Shown: positions 24,139 to 33,238 of the stretch, one piece after another
Layout: the number at the start of each line of letters is the position of its first letter
Position numbering within the stretch: the stretch's first letter is position 1
Assembly: GCA_041576975.1 (NCBI GenBank)
Contig: JBFGJY010000017.1
Span: 1-41,951 of the forward strand
Reading direction: 5' to 3'
From: JBFGJY01 sp041576975
GTDB taxonomy: Bacteria > Pseudomonadota > Gammaproteobacteria > UBA4575
DNA: 41,951 nt
Notes under the pieces: model-generated
Databases searched by the model: none
What the model was told of the DNA's origin: nothing
The model's input: the letters and a program-made list of their open reading frames with translations, nothing else
Program-made: the position numbers and the translations under genes

Positions 24139-24888
24139 ATGCAAACTAGAAAAAATATCCATGTTTATTTGAAAGTTTTTTATCTTGCTTTGGGAATGCT
24201 GTTATTCGGTTGCACAACTCAATACGTTGCAGATCCCGATGCGGACCAACTCGTGGCAGCAATGCAAGATCTACCCAAAGTACAACCTTACTTTGCCACA
24301 GCAAATTTTTATCCAGAACTGAACAATAAATCTGGTAAAGCAAAAGCCAACAACGCCGACTCACGTAATTTACAAACGATTATATACTCTGAAGATGAAA
24401 TGCTGAATCTTGCAGGACATGCAAGTATTTTCCGTTGGTTTCAAAATGATAATGAAAAAGATGATGCGCCTGTTCTCAATATACATGCACGAATTTATAA
24501 GCTAGATCATTCTCTTAAAGTTGAAAAAGGCAACATGCGGCCAATAGCAAAGACAAAACTCGAAATCTATCTAACAGATTCTGAAAAAAATCGAATATAC
24601 GAAAGCTTTTTTACTGCTGATGCTGAAGGCAAACTTATAAAGCGATTTCGCAATAAACGTGAAACCCAGGATATGTATGGCTACACAATTTATAAAGCCT
24701 TAACACTTGCATTTGAGTCAGCTTTTGCTGATATCACAGACACTTTGAATCTTAGGCCTACGAATTTTGATGTGGATAATATTGAGTTGGAAAATATTGA
24801 TGTGACAGAAAGTACTTCCGAAAACGATAAAGATTCAGAAGATGTTAAGAGCTTAGAAGATGCGGTTATTGAAGATACAAAAACATAA
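24139..24888 (+). CDS. putative lipoprotein, about 249 aa
   Basis: ATG 24139 (MQTRKNIHV) with GAGG upstream gives a signal peptide ending in a lipobox, LLFGC, so the mature protein begins with a lipid-modified cysteine. A longer TTG frame at 24028 would place the signal peptide internally and is rejected. The mature part is acidic and hydrophilic, with LNIHARIYKLD and KLEIYLTDSEKNR suggestive of beta structure, and it ends in an acidic, Ser/Thr-rich tail. Family not recognised. Confidence 0.72.
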   Translation: MQTRKNIHVYLKVFYLALGMLLFGCTTQYVADPDADQLVAAMQDLPKVQPYFATANFYPELNNKSGKAKANNADSRNLQTIIYSEDEMLNLAGHASIFRWFQNDNEKDDAPVLNIHARIYKLDHSLKVEKGNMRPIAKTKLEIYLTDSEKNRIYESFFTADAEGKLIKRFRNKRETQDMYGYTIYKALTLAFESAFADITDTLNLRPTNFDVDNIELENIDVTESTSENDKDSEDVKSLEDAVIEDTKT

Positions 24889-24933
24889 GCTTATTTTATT
24901 GCTTCAAACGATTACCAAATAAGACTTCTCAAA

Positions 24934-25287
24934 TTAGCCCAAATTTACATGCCGACTCACGTTACGTCGTCGATCACCACCTAATCTGCGATTTTTTAGA
25001 TTACTATACATAGTGTGTATTCCACTTACACTGAAGGGATCTCGTCGCTGTGCATGTCGTCGGTCGTCGTGGTGTCGAAAACGACATTCACATCGCTGAT
25101 TACATTTAGCCAAGGGAATCGAGGGGGCATCTGCAGGCAAGAACCGCTTACCGTGAAGCTTCATCGCTGCATCACAAGCGTCATACGGTATAATCAACTC
25201 AACACAATGATAGCGGCTGACTTTAGGCTTAGGTGCTACACCAGACTTTGTTTTCACTTTATTAGAACGCGATGACCAAATCGCCAT
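24934..25287 (-). CDS. conserved small basic protein with Cys and Arg-rich motif, 117 aa
   Basis: The protein carries a pattern I associate with an uncharacterised gammaproteobacterial family: SRYHCVELIIP, ACDAAMKLHGKRFLPADAPSIPL, then CNQRCECRFRHHDDRRHAQRRD. The clustered cysteines and histidines (CX3CxC...HH) could bind a metal. It is soluble and strongly basic, ending in RRLGGDRRRN. It converges with the lipoprotein gene. Confidence 0.68.
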   Translation of the reverse strand: MAIWSSRSNKVKTKSGVAPKPKVSRYHCVELIIPYDACDAAMKLHGKRFLPADAPSIPLAKCNQRCECRFRHHDDRRHAQRRDPFSVSGIHTMYSNLKNRRLGGDRRRNVSRHVNLG

Positions 25288-25515
25288 AACCCAACTCCAG
25301 AACTAAATTATTTAATTATTTATTTAAAGTATCAGTAACCGCGTTTGGTCCTGACAATCTTTAAAAACAATTGTAATTAAAAATTATTGATAAATCGAGC
25401 ATATTTTATTTATACCCAGAATCAATATAGTTAAAATATATTACGAGATAGCTAAATAATTGCTATTGACTCAAATCAAAATTAAACTTTATTTTAAATT
25501 TCAGATCAAAAATTG

Positions 25516-25851
25516 CTATTCGCTTGTAGGACAATATAAGTTCCCTTCAATAAATGGATACTTATTTTCAGAATAGTCTTTGCCGCGTAGCTCTTGCTTG
25601 TTAATTTCATATTCGTAATCACGCGAGTTACATAATTTCTCTGCTTTTGCGAGCCACTTTTCAGTAGCAGCTTCTAAAGTCATCGTTAACTCACCATGGT
25701 ATGCCAAATAATGCTTACCGGGCTTGATTTCGGTGTGACTATATTTAGCCTGCACTTCCTCGTGTCTCTTAGGCAGACTAAGGCACGCACTACAAACACA
25801 AACAGCAAGACTGCCTATGCATATCAGCCAATAATAGGTGCGAAAATTCAA
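25516..25851 (-). CDS. putative small lipoprotein, 111 aa
   Basis: The N-terminal hydrophobic signal ends in a lipobox-like VCSAC (residues 19-23), giving a lipidated cysteine. The mature part is charged and ends in YCPTSE with one more cysteine pair candidate. No family recognised. The start is ATG 25851. Confidence 0.62.
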   Translation of the reverse strand: MNFRTYYWLICIGSLAVCVCSACLSLPKRHEEVQAKYSHTEIKPGKHYLAYHGELTMTLEAATEKWLAKAEKLCNSRDYEYEINKQELRGKDYSENKYPFIEGNLYCPTSE

Positions 25852-25968
25852 TTTAAATAGTGAGTTATTAAATAAAGCTGAATGTAATTATCTATGTTTG
25901 ATGATTAACTGGAGTTAAGGCGCAAATGAGAGCCTTCACTGCGCCTAACACCAGATTTGAGCATGCAA

Positions 25969-26058
25969 TTAAAATTTTGCAATAATTGCAATCGCTAAAA
26001 TGATGCATGGAATTGCCATCGCGGCAACCACAAGCATTGTCTTGACAAATTCATCCAT
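25969..26058 (-). CDS. 29-aa single-span membrane peptide
   Basis: ATG 26058 has a strong ribosome binding site (AAGGAGTG) on the minus strand. The peptide MDEFVKTMLVVAAMAIPCII and its following nine residues form a single transmembrane helix with an acidic N-terminus and a lysine near the end. This is typical of small membrane proteins missed by automatic callers. Its upstream region contains a dyad with ATAATA and TATTAT arms. Confidence 0.55.
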   Translation of the reverse strand: MDEFVKTMLVVAAMAIPCIILAIAIIAKF

Positions 26059-26184
26059 ATTCACACTCCTTATATAATATCCTCGATCGCCCCAAACAGC
26101 TGTCCGGCTGCAGGGTATTATCTCTAAACCTATGAAAACCTACAAGAAAATCAACAACCTTTATTGTATTTTTATGCACTATTT

Positions 26185-26364
26185 TCAACCATGTGGCTGC
26201 GCTTGCTTGACTAAGCTGAGATAAGCCCTCTTATTTCGACCACAGCCTTTGCCAGTGCGCAGACCAAGGCTGCCAAGAAAACAAGCAAATTTAGCATCCT
26301 CAATGCCAAAATAGTGCTGCTGCTTTACCAGAGGGATAATCGGGCTCAAGCAGGTGAATTTCAT
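26185..26364 (-). CDS. doubtful 59-aa ORF
   Basis: A frame from ATG 26364 to TGA at 26185 encodes 59 residues including HYFGIEDAKFACFLGSLGL and TGKGCGRNKR. Codon use looks plausible, but the ribosome binding site is poor (AAAGGG one base from the ATG) and no family is recognised. It may be a gene fragment. Confidence 0.25.
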   Translation of the reverse strand: MKFTCLSPIIPLVKQQHYFGIEDAKFACFLGSLGLRTGKGCGRNKRAYLSLVKQAQPHG

Positions 26365-26476
26365 GCCCTTTATAAATAGAGGCCAATTAATTCGTGTCTA
26401 TAGTCTATACACTCGGGTTTTGCACAGAAAAAATCTGGCTCAAGCCAACCCCTGTCAGAATTATATTTACCTGACT

Positions 26477-26647
26477 TTATTCATAATAACCCCAAAATAT
26501 TGTCAAACTTGTTGAATCAATATCTGCCTTTAATACTTTGTCATAATCGTTGTCATCTGGCATGGTGATATCAATTGCTAGCAAGCGTTCATGTATTGGT
26601 ACCACATCTTCTGCAAACAATCGATTGGTCAATGTTAACAAAACACT
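26477..26647 (-). CDS. doubtful 56-aa secreted ORF, possibly frameshifted
   Basis: A GTG-initiated frame encodes a short hydrophobic start (FLLTLTNRLFA) followed by EDVVPIHERLLAIDITMP. A better signal peptide (KKRLILMISV) lies in the neighbouring frame just upstream and would join by a one-base change in an A-run at 26640-26644. This may be a frameshifted small secreted-protein gene. Confidence 0.28.
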   Translation of the reverse strand, partial: SVLLTLTNRLFAEDVVPIHERLLAIDITMPDDNDYDKVLKADIDSTSLTIFWGYYE

Positions 26648-26701
26648 AATCATTAAAATTAATCTCTTTTTGTTATTCTAATCCCCCCGTAAACGTTTTT
26701 A

Positions 26702-27424
26702 ATGCCAAAACGTAGAAGAAATAGAAGAAAAGCTAGTTTGTGGGCTAAACCAATCATTCTGGCTCGCAATAGCATATTCTTCTGCATAATTCTAAGTGTA
26801 TTAGTGACACTATTGCTGCGTTGGTCTAATCCTCCTTATACGAGCTTCATGTTGATTAAAAAAGTATCAACGCACCAAACCGTATTAAAAACACATTGGG
26901 TAAATATCAAAGAGATATCTCCAAATCTTTTGATAGCGGTAGTAGCTGCAGAAGATCAAAAATTCCCTAATCATTTTGGTTTTGATTTTAAAGCCATACA
27001 ATCTGCATTAGAGAAAAATCGAGAAACAAATACCTTGCGAGGTGCTAGCACCATTACCCAACAAGTTGCAAAAAATGTTTTCCTATGGCCTAAAAAGAGC
27101 CTATTTCGAAAAGGTTTAGAAGCTTATTTTGCATTATTAATCGAAGCGTTATGGCCAAAATGGCGCATTCTGGAAGTATATCTAAATGTTGCTGAATTTG
27201 GCCCCAACTTATTCGGTGTAGCAAATGCTGCTCAGGTACATTTCGGAAAATCTACGGCTCATCTTACTCAACACGAAGCCGCTTTACTTGCTGCGGTATT
27301 ACCCAACCCACACAAGTTACATGCATCCAAACCGTCAAACTATGTTGCGCAACGCGCTGCTGAAATATCCGAACAAGTCATTTTGCTTGGTGGAAGTCAC
27401 TATTTGTCTAGTATTTGGGACTAA
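26702..27424 (+). CDS. mtgA: monofunctional biosynthetic peptidoglycan transglycosylase
   Basis: MtgA (240 aa) polymerises lipid II into glycan strands at the inner membrane. A signal anchor spans residues 24-44. The GT51 motifs are in order: AEDQKFPNHFGFD with the catalytic glutamate, GASTITQQVAKN, and RKGLEAYFALLIEALWPKWRILEVYLN, then EFGPNLFGVANAA and LTQHEAALLAAVLPNP. Length is typical. The N-terminus is strongly basic (RRRNRRK). The gene stands alone between a gene-poor region and the two-component pair. Confidence 0.95.
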   Translation: MPKRRRNRRKASLWAKPIILARNSIFFCIILSVLVTLLLRWSNPPYTSFMLIKKVSTHQTVLKTHWVNIKEISPNLLIAVVAAEDQKFPNHFGFDFKAIQSALEKNRETNTLRGASTITQQVAKNVFLWPKKSLFRKGLEAYFALLIEALWPKWRILEVYLNVAEFGPNLFGVANAAQVHFGKSTAHLTQHEAALLAAVLPNPHKLHASKPSNYVAQRAAEISEQVILLGGSHYLSSIWD

Positions 27425-27486
27425 TTTGAGAATTTTTATCTTATAGAACGCGTATAATTACAACCTAATCAAACAGAATTTATAGC

Positions 27487-28890
27487 ATGAGCAAAGCACA
27501 ACGCCGCGAACCATACCTATCAACAGATGCTGAATCTCATTTGAATGATTTTCTCTCAAGTTTGCGTTTGTGGACACAAAAAATTCGTGCCGGCGAACTA
27601 ACTGCACGCATACCTGAGCCCTCACAACCTGAAATATTTGAACTTAGCCAGGACATCAACTTTGTTGCTGAAATGTTGGAGTCTTTATCCAGAGATGCCG
27701 AAATTCAATTGCAACACCACACTGAACATATGGCGAGAAAGAATAAATCTCTTGCAACATTATATGATGTTGTAACCAGCATAAATTTGTCACGTGATTT
27801 ACATGATTTACTTATGCGTTTTTTACATACCATGACTGAACTTGTAGATGCGCGAGCTGCAGCCGTTTATCTTGAGACCAAAACTAATGAGTGTTCACTG
27901 ATTTCTGAAATCGGACTTGATGCATCATTTCAAGAAAGACACCCCTATTTACCAGAACATATGGCTAATTCTAGTAGCCAACGAACTATTCCTGTAGACG
28001 TCATACCATGTCCAAATGACATAAATAAAAGATTTTTTAATAATGAGAAGCTATCGATCCTCATTGTGCCATTGCAATATCGTGGCAAAGTTTTGGGTAT
28101 CTATAATCTTTATATTGATGAAAATAAATTTAAAGATGATGGTGAGTACAAAGAACTATTTACCAGCATGGGGCGACATCTCGGAATCGCTGTTGAAAAA
28201 GCGCGTTTAGATGAAGAAGCCAATGCGTTATCAATTATGCGCGAAAGAACCAATATTGCTAATGAACTACATGACTCACTTGCTCAAACATTGGCAAGTA
28301 TTAAATATCAAGTACGAGTGTTGGATGAGACCATACACCAAGGAGATGAGTCAGCTACTTGGCAAGAATTAGAACGTATTGAATCAACAATTGATGAGGC
28401 ACACACGGAATTACGTGAACTCATTGCACATTTTCGTTTACCTATTGGTGAACGTAATTTAACGGTATCTGCAGAACAAATAGTAGAACGATTTAAACAA
28501 GATTGTGATGACATGCAGGTATATCTACAAAAAGAATGGCCAGATACTACACTACCTCCGCAAATTGAATTACAAGTTTTACGTATTATTCAAGAAGCCC
28601 TCACCAATGCGCGTAAACATAGTGAGGCCAGTACTGTACGCGTTTTAATGCGCGGTGATGGCAATGGTCATTACACGATATTAGTTGAAGATGATGGTAT
28701 CGGCATTTCAGAACGTCAAAAGCAAAATACTTCTGGCGAGCATGTTGGACTCAGTGTCATGCAAGATCGAGCTAGTCGTATTGGTGGTACACTATCTATC
28801 GAAGGAGAATCTGGTGAGGGAGTACAAGTGCGCTTAGAGTTTGATTATTTACCTGATGCCCTTCAAGATACTCAACATGGAATGGTATAA
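27487..28890 (+). CDS. NarX-type soluble sensor histidine kinase with GAF domain
   Basis: This 467-residue histidine kinase of the HisKA_3 class has its phospho-acceptor histidine at H262 (NELHDSLAQTLASIK). An N-terminal HAMP-like helical segment (residues 30-80) is followed by a GAF domain (about 95-245) and a HATPase domain (EALTNARKHSEA, VEDDGIGIS, GLSVMQDRA). No membrane span is visible, unlike NarX, so it probably senses a cytoplasmic signal. It is paired with the NarL-type regulator 13 bases downstream. The signal is unknown. Confidence 0.9.
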   Translation: MSKAQRREPYLSTDAESHLNDFLSSLRLWTQKIRAGELTARIPEPSQPEIFELSQDINFVAEMLESLSRDAEIQLQHHTEHMARKNKSLATLYDVVTSINLSRDLHDLLMRFLHTMTELVDARAAAVYLETKTNECSLISEIGLDASFQERHPYLPEHMANSSSQRTIPVDVIPCPNDINKRFFNNEKLSILIVPLQYRGKVLGIYNLYIDENKFKDDGEYKELFTSMGRHLGIAVEKARLDEEANALSIMRERTNIANELHDSLAQTLASIKYQVRVLDETIHQGDESATWQELERIESTIDEAHTELRELIAHFRLPIGERNLTVSAEQIVERFKQDCDDMQVYLQKEWPDTTLPPQIELQVLRIIQEALTNARKHSEASTVRVLMRGDGNGHYTILVEDDGIGISERQKQNTSGEHVGLSVMQDRASRIGGTLSIEGESGEGVQVRLEFDYLPDALQDTQHGMV

Positions 28891-28903
28891 ACCAAATTAG
28901 AAA

Positions 28904-29581
28904 ATGATACCTGAGATGAAATTACGCATTGTGATCATCGATGACCACACTCTCTTTCGTGAGGGACTACAAAGCTTGCTAAGCCGGCACGGTATTGAGG
29001 TTGTCGCCTCTGTAGGAGATGGTCGTGAAGGGATCAAGCTTGCGCAGGAATTGAAACCCAACATCGTATTATTGGACATGCGCATGCCGGGTATAACCGG
29101 CCTGGAAGTGTTAAAGCAATTTCAGCAACTAAAATTTGAATCTCCAATAGTTATGCTTACTACAAGTGGGGATGAACGCGATTTGGTAGAAGCCTTGCGC
29201 AATGGCGCCAAAGGCTACTTATTAAAAGACATGGAGCCGGACGATGTCGTCGCTGCCTTGCGTGAAATTATTAAAGGTGAAACGGTTGTTGCACCAAATC
29301 TAACTCAAATTTTAGCCAAAGTTGTTAAAGGGGAAAGCCCCCTTGAGCCAGAACCCAGTCCATTAGATAGCTTAACGCCACGAGAACGAGAAATTTTAAG
29401 TTTATTAGCCGAAGGCCAAAGCAATAAAGTCATTGCCAGAAACCTCGGCATTTCAGATGGAACCGTAAAACTGCATGTTAAAGCTATTTTAAGAAAGCTT
29501 AATATCCATTCACGCGTAGAAGCTGCTGTCATTGCCGTTGAGCAAGGACTTAGAGCAAATAAAACCTACATTAATCGCTAA
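28904..29581 (+). CDS. NarL/FixJ-family response regulator
   Basis: The 225-residue regulator has a receiver domain with acidic D13/D14 (IIDDHTLF), phospho-acceptor D58 (VLLDMRMPG), and K108 (YLLKDMEPDD). A LuxR-type helix-turn-helix spans about residues 155-215 (LTPREREILSLLAEGQSNKVIARNL, split by the usual DGTVKLHVK recognition helix). It is the partner of the kinase at 27487. ATG 28904 and an internal ATG 28916 are both possible starts. Target genes are not known. Confidence 0.93.
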   Translation: MIPEMKLRIVIIDDHTLFREGLQSLLSRHGIEVVASVGDGREGIKLAQELKPNIVLLDMRMPGITGLEVLKQFQQLKFESPIVMLTTSGDERDLVEALRNGAKGYLLKDMEPDDVVAALREIIKGETVVAPNLTQILAKVVKGESPLEPEPSPLDSLTPREREILSLLAEGQSNKVIARNLGISDGTVKLHVKAILRKLNIHSRVEAAVIAVEQGLRANKTYINR

Positions 29582-29925
29582 CTTCTCGATCGCCGTGGAA
29601 ATCTCAGTCGTACATAAAATTTATTGCGCCTAAGATATTTTAGAATCTAAAATTAAACCGGTGTGACAAGACTCAAAAAAAATAACTAATTAGCCTGCTT
29701 ATCTTTATCGATAATCATAAACCCATCGCCTAGATGACCTTTCTTAACTAATATGACACCTTATATAAAATACAATTTAAATCCTTAAGCTTCTTTTGTA
29801 CCTATTGAATTTGTTCTTTAAGATCTCTTACCTCAGCTATAAGGAATGTCACTTGTTGTTTCAGCTCTTGTTGGTTTGCCGTATATAAAATACTTTATAC
29901 TGATCTTAATTGTAACTGTATCGCA

Positions 29926-30009
29926 ATGAAATACTTAATACCAATTGTGCTACTTATTATGTTGTCCTTAATCTGGTTTGGATTTTATACTGCAGACGTA
30001 TTTAGTTAA
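29926..30009 (+). CDS. 27-aa single-span membrane peptide
   Basis: The ORF encodes MKYLIPIVLLIMLSLIWFGF and seven more residues (YTADVFS): one hydrophobic helix with a lysine at the start. It has no good ribosome binding site, but it is followed 17 bases later by a second small membrane ORF, suggesting a pair. Confidence 0.4.
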   Translation: MKYLIPIVLLIMLSLIWFGFYTADVFS

Positions 30010-30026
30010 TAACATAGAAAATAACG

Positions 30027-30197
30027 ATGAGGCCCTGGCAAAGAAATAGAATGGCGTTGGTGCTGGTTGTTTTTTTAGCGGTGATAATAATTAATATTCC
30101 TGCTTTAAATACAATGCAAGCAATATCATTGATCACATTACTCGCTGTTTTGTTTGCTGGTTATGTATTGTTTTGGAATTCTTATAAAAATAAGTAG
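30027..30197 (+). CDS. 56-aa two-span membrane protein
   Basis: The ORF starts with a basic segment (MRPWQRNRM) followed by two hydrophobic helices (residues 10-24 and 32-50) and a lysine-rich C-terminus (NSYKNK). The positive-inside pattern puts both ends in the cytoplasm. The Shine-Dalgarno is weak. No family recognised. Confidence 0.45.
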   Translation: MRPWQRNRMALVLVVFLAVIIINIPALNTMQAISLITLLAVLFAGYVLFWNSYKNK

Positions 30198-30580
30198 GGA
30201 TGTAGACATGTTAAAGCCAAGATTCACATTTTTTGATTAACTCAACTTAATTAGCAGCATGTAATCTAAGGTGTGCATTTTCGAGTTGATTTACTTATGC
30301 GCCACATAATCCAGCATATCTTCAAAGAAAAAGATTGTTAATTACCATCAATAAAATGTTGTTTTAGTCTTTGATTGCTGGTGGCTCTTTTTTAAAATTC
30401 GACAAGGTCTGTGCTTTTGTAACAGATTTGCTTAATATCGTTATTTATTTACATTAGAAATCAAATTATTTCTATGAAATAGAGAGTTTTTGCCATGCTT
30501 ATTTGTCGTGTAAGTAGATATGATTAAGCGATAATTATAAATCAACATGCAGCACAACCACTTATCCCAAGGAGAAAACA

Positions 30581-30931
30581 ATGACCATGAAACATTTCAA
30601 AAACGCACAAAAAATGGATATCAGCTCTTTAAACATGGATGGAATCAATGCATTTTTACAAGATGTAGCATCATCTAATGATCCTGATTCGCCGATTAGT
30701 TTTGGCTTTTTTAGAATGGAAGCAGGAAATCCACTTGAATACACCTATGGTTACGATGAGTGCAAAATCATTGTTGAGGGTGAAATGACAATTGAAGAAG
30801 TGGGAGGAGAAACTGTGAATGTTTCACCTGGAGACGTACTATTTTTCCCAAAAGGTACAAAAACTGTATTTTCTTCTAAGTCCTCTGGCCTTGGTTTTTA
30901 CTGCGGACAGCGCAAACAAGGCGAACTATAA
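30581..30931 (+). CDS. small cupin-domain protein, EutQ-like
   Basis: The 116-residue protein is a single cupin barrel. The glycine/acidic cupin pattern is visible in KIIVEGEMTIEEVGGE and VSPGDVLFFPKGTKTVF, with the closing GLGFYCGQR. Only some of the usual metal ligands are obvious, so metal binding is uncertain. It has a strong AAGGAG ribosome binding site before ATG 30581. It is followed by a 5' remnant and a degenerate secreted paralogue. Confidence 0.78.
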   Translation: MTMKHFKNAQKMDISSLNMDGINAFLQDVASSNDPDSPISFGFFRMEAGNPLEYTYGYDECKIIVEGEMTIEEVGGETVNVSPGDVLFFPKGTKTVFSSKSSGLGFYCGQRKQGEL

Positions 30932-31018
30932 ATTGGATAAGTAACGCTGCACGCTTGTTGGTCGTGTTATACAATTGAGAAATAATTTTCACCAACACAC
31001 TACATAAACCTTTTACTC

Positions 31019-31063
31019 AAGGAGAATTCTATATCGGTGAAACATTTCAAAAGTACGCATTAA
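31019..31063 (+). pseudogene. remnant of a second copy of the cupin gene's 5' end
   Basis: The segment AAGGAGAATTC... followed by GTGAAACATTTCAAAA matches the ribosome binding site and first codons of the cupin gene at 30570-30600 (AAGGAGAAAAC, ATGAAACATTTCAAAA). The match ends after about 45 bases, so this is a truncated duplicate. Confidence 0.6.
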
Positions 31064-31132
31064 GCAATTGTTCTTTGCGACCTTTTTTAAACAACGATCT
31101 CAATTATAAAACTTAAAAAAAAGAGGCAGCTC

Positions 31133-31568
31133 ATGACAAAAATTAATTTACTTCATTTTACAGCTACTGTGTCTGTATTTTTTTATTCTTACCAATTCTT
31201 CAGCGAATGATAAAAATAGTCTAATGAAGTATTATCAAAACGGACAAGCTACAGAATTACCATCAATGGATATTGATGGCGTAAACGCATTTATTAAGAA
31301 TATCGTGTTTACGAATGATCCTGATTCACCAATTGTGTGCGGTATTTTTAGAATGGAAAAAGGTGCCCCGCTTTAATACACCTATACTTATGATGATGTC
31401 AAAATTATTTTGGAAGGTGAAATGACTATCTCTGAAGAAGGTGGGGCAACTATTGAAGCCAAGCCTGGCGATATCTTTTTATATGAAGAAGGTGCAAAAA
31501 TTACGTTTGCTAGCAATTCCTCTGGCTTAGGGTTCTATTGTGGACAGCGCGCAGCAGACGAGCTGTAA
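31133..31568 (+). pseudogene. degenerate secreted paralogue of the cupin protein
   Basis: The frame begins with a signal peptide-like start (MTKINLLHFTATVSVFFYS), shifts frame in the T-run around 31177-31186, then continues as a cupin closely similar to 30581 (SMDIDGVNAFIKNIV, NDPDSPI, GLGFYCGQR). A GAA codon of the intact gene is TAA here (codons CCG CTT TAA TAC at about 31370-31381). One frameshift plus one in-frame stop make it a likely pseudogene. Confidence 0.8.
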
Positions 31569-31663
31569 ATAAATTTTTACACTTAGTCATGTTGTCATTT
31601 CATTCATTACAAGCAAAAATGAATCTTATAAAACTTAATAATTAAAATTAGGAGGAGAAAAAT

Positions 31664-33130
31664 ATGGTAAAGCTAAATTATATCTTTACAGCATGCACCG
31701 TATTACTAATCTTTAACATATCTGTTCTGTTTGCAGATGATAAAACCGTGCTTCCAATTGAAGGTGATCTAACGGATTTAACTGGAGAAGATCCATATTA
31801 CTACACACGTGATCAGATCATAGATGAAGATAACGCACAAAAAGAGGTAGTCGGTACCGGTCGCGTCAAAACCACACACTCAAAAATTCCGCATTTGCCC
31901 GTTTATTCGGGCTATATGAATACCAATTACACCTATCGATTTGTAAATGTTGTTGAACAGACATTTACCATGATCGGTGAAGGCAAACATGGCCTATGGC
32001 GTGTACAAGATAATGGTACTGTTAGAGAATATCGCAGAACAGGTGCTAAAGGTTTACCCGAAGGTGCGGATCTAGTTGCCAAAGAAAATCTTACGACGAT
32101 CGTAAATCAATATAGCAGCTACATGCCAGAAGAAAGCTGGGATGGATACAAACACCCACATCAAAGAATTGCAGAAGATGGTAATTTGAACTTTATTGAT
32201 TTGCCGATCAACCATCCCAAATACAAAGGTAAATACAATAACCATGTCGCCATCGACCTACCACATTTTTACTGCACCATGTCGGCAAACCGATATCCTT
32301 ATGCTAAAAAAGCGATTGATTATGCATTTAATCAAGCGGGCGCGGGTAAGGTAGGTCCATTGGGTAAGCGTGCCGGCCTGGATGTAAACGAGCTCTACAC
32401 AAAAGTATTACGTATCGATTTATTTCCGGATGCACGTGCTTGGATCAATGCAGGCGGTGAAGATGAATCATCTGTTAATTGGCAAGCCGTAGATGTAAGT
32501 AAAACCAATGCGGAATTTTATTTGATTGAGCGACCCTTTTTCAATGAACCCTATCTGTTTATTACTGCTGTCTTTGATAATCCAGACAACCAAGACTTTC
32601 AGTATGTACGTCCTGATGGTGCATATTTTGATTCATTAGAAGAACAAGCTAAACAAGTAAAAACGAAAGTCACCCATCAACCCAGGTTTCATCTCGAAAA
32701 TGGAAAAATGGCTGCAGCAAAAGGCTTACCCATTTATGGTGTACATCATCCCAATCGCGCTGCATTTGGTGGTGGCGGCGCATGCCCGCTTAAAGGTGGA
32801 GACTGGAGCAATTACCCAAAAACGACAGGTGCAGCAGGTTGGCCAACTAATTATGAGGAAATTACACCACTATGTGATGGCGTGTTAGTCGATATTAAGT
32901 TTTTTGCTAACTTAAGTGGCAATAGTTGGAATGATCCAAATGCGTATTTAGCCAATGCAGGGCATGGCAAAGAAGAAGTTGTATATAAAGTAGAAACCGG
33001 AGAGTACGGCGTATTTACCGATCCATATAACGTTAATCGCGGTGCCAAAAATCCAGATGCCGAGGATTTGACTGGAGAAGTAAAGCTAAAATATCCAACC
33101 GTACAAAAGCCTGTAACACCTATACATTAA
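31664..33130 (+). CDS. secreted protein of unknown family, 488 aa
   Basis: A cleavable signal peptide (residues 1-24, ending VLFA-DDK) is followed by a 464-residue periplasmic domain. No haem, CxxC or catalytic signature is recognised; two cysteines occur in GGGACPLKGGDW and EITPLCDGVL and could form a disulfide. The domain is rich in aromatic residues (YYYTRDQ, YSGYMNTNYTYRF, HPHQRI). GGAGGAG lies before ATG 31664, and a strong terminator follows. It is next to a secreted di-haem peroxidase-like gene, which suggests a periplasmic redox role. Family unknown. Confidence 0.75.
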   Translation: MVKLNYIFTACTVLLIFNISVLFADDKTVLPIEGDLTDLTGEDPYYYTRDQIIDEDNAQKEVVGTGRVKTTHSKIPHLPVYSGYMNTNYTYRFVNVVEQTFTMIGEGKHGLWRVQDNGTVREYRRTGAKGLPEGADLVAKENLTTIVNQYSSYMPEESWDGYKHPHQRIAEDGNLNFIDLPINHPKYKGKYNNHVAIDLPHFYCTMSANRYPYAKKAIDYAFNQAGAGKVGPLGKRAGLDVNELYTKVLRIDLFPDARAWINAGGEDESSVNWQAVDVSKTNAEFYLIERPFFNEPYLFITAVFDNPDNQDFQYVRPDGAYFDSLEEQAKQVKTKVTHQPRFHLENGKMAAAKGLPIYGVHHPNRAAFGGGGACPLKGGDWSNYPKTTGAAGWPTNYEEITPLCDGVLVDIKFFANLSGNSWNDPNAYLANAGHGKEEVVYKVETGEYGVFTDPYNVNRGAKNPDAEDLTGEVKLKYPTVQKPVTPIH

Positions 33131-33156
33131 TTGCGCAGCTCTTATTTTTAATTGCT

Positions 33157-33190
33157 AGCCTCGGCTAACGCTTAGCCGAGGCTTTTTTTT
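33157..33190 (+). terminator. strong intrinsic terminator after the 488-aa secreted protein gene
   Basis: The perfect 12-bp stem AGCCTCGGCTAA / TTAGCCGAGGCT (33157-33168, 33172-33183, loop CGC) is followed by seven T. Confidence 0.93.
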
Positions 33191-33238
33191 CGATGTGATT
33201 CATTGCTACCTTATGATTAATTACATAGATTAGTCATC

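Larger units (their letters stand above)
25852..26701. other. 850-bp region with small ORFs and a possible degenerate repeat
   Basis: This stretch has no gene above 60 codons. On the minus strand it holds a convincing 29-aa membrane peptide (25969-26058) and two weaker frames (26185-26364, 26477-26647). Around 26390-26430 a dyad (GTGT...ACAC) followed by CGGGTTTTGCAC resembles the centre of the 127-bp palindromic elements and may be an eroded copy. Confidence 0.4.
29582..30580. other. 1-kb region holding two small membrane ORFs
   Basis: No gene above 60 codons is seen. Two plus-strand small membrane peptides lie at 29926-30009 and 30027-30197. The rest is AT-rich, with no clear terminator or repeat. 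The AAGGAG before the cupin gene (30570-30575) marks the right end. Confidence 0.5.
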
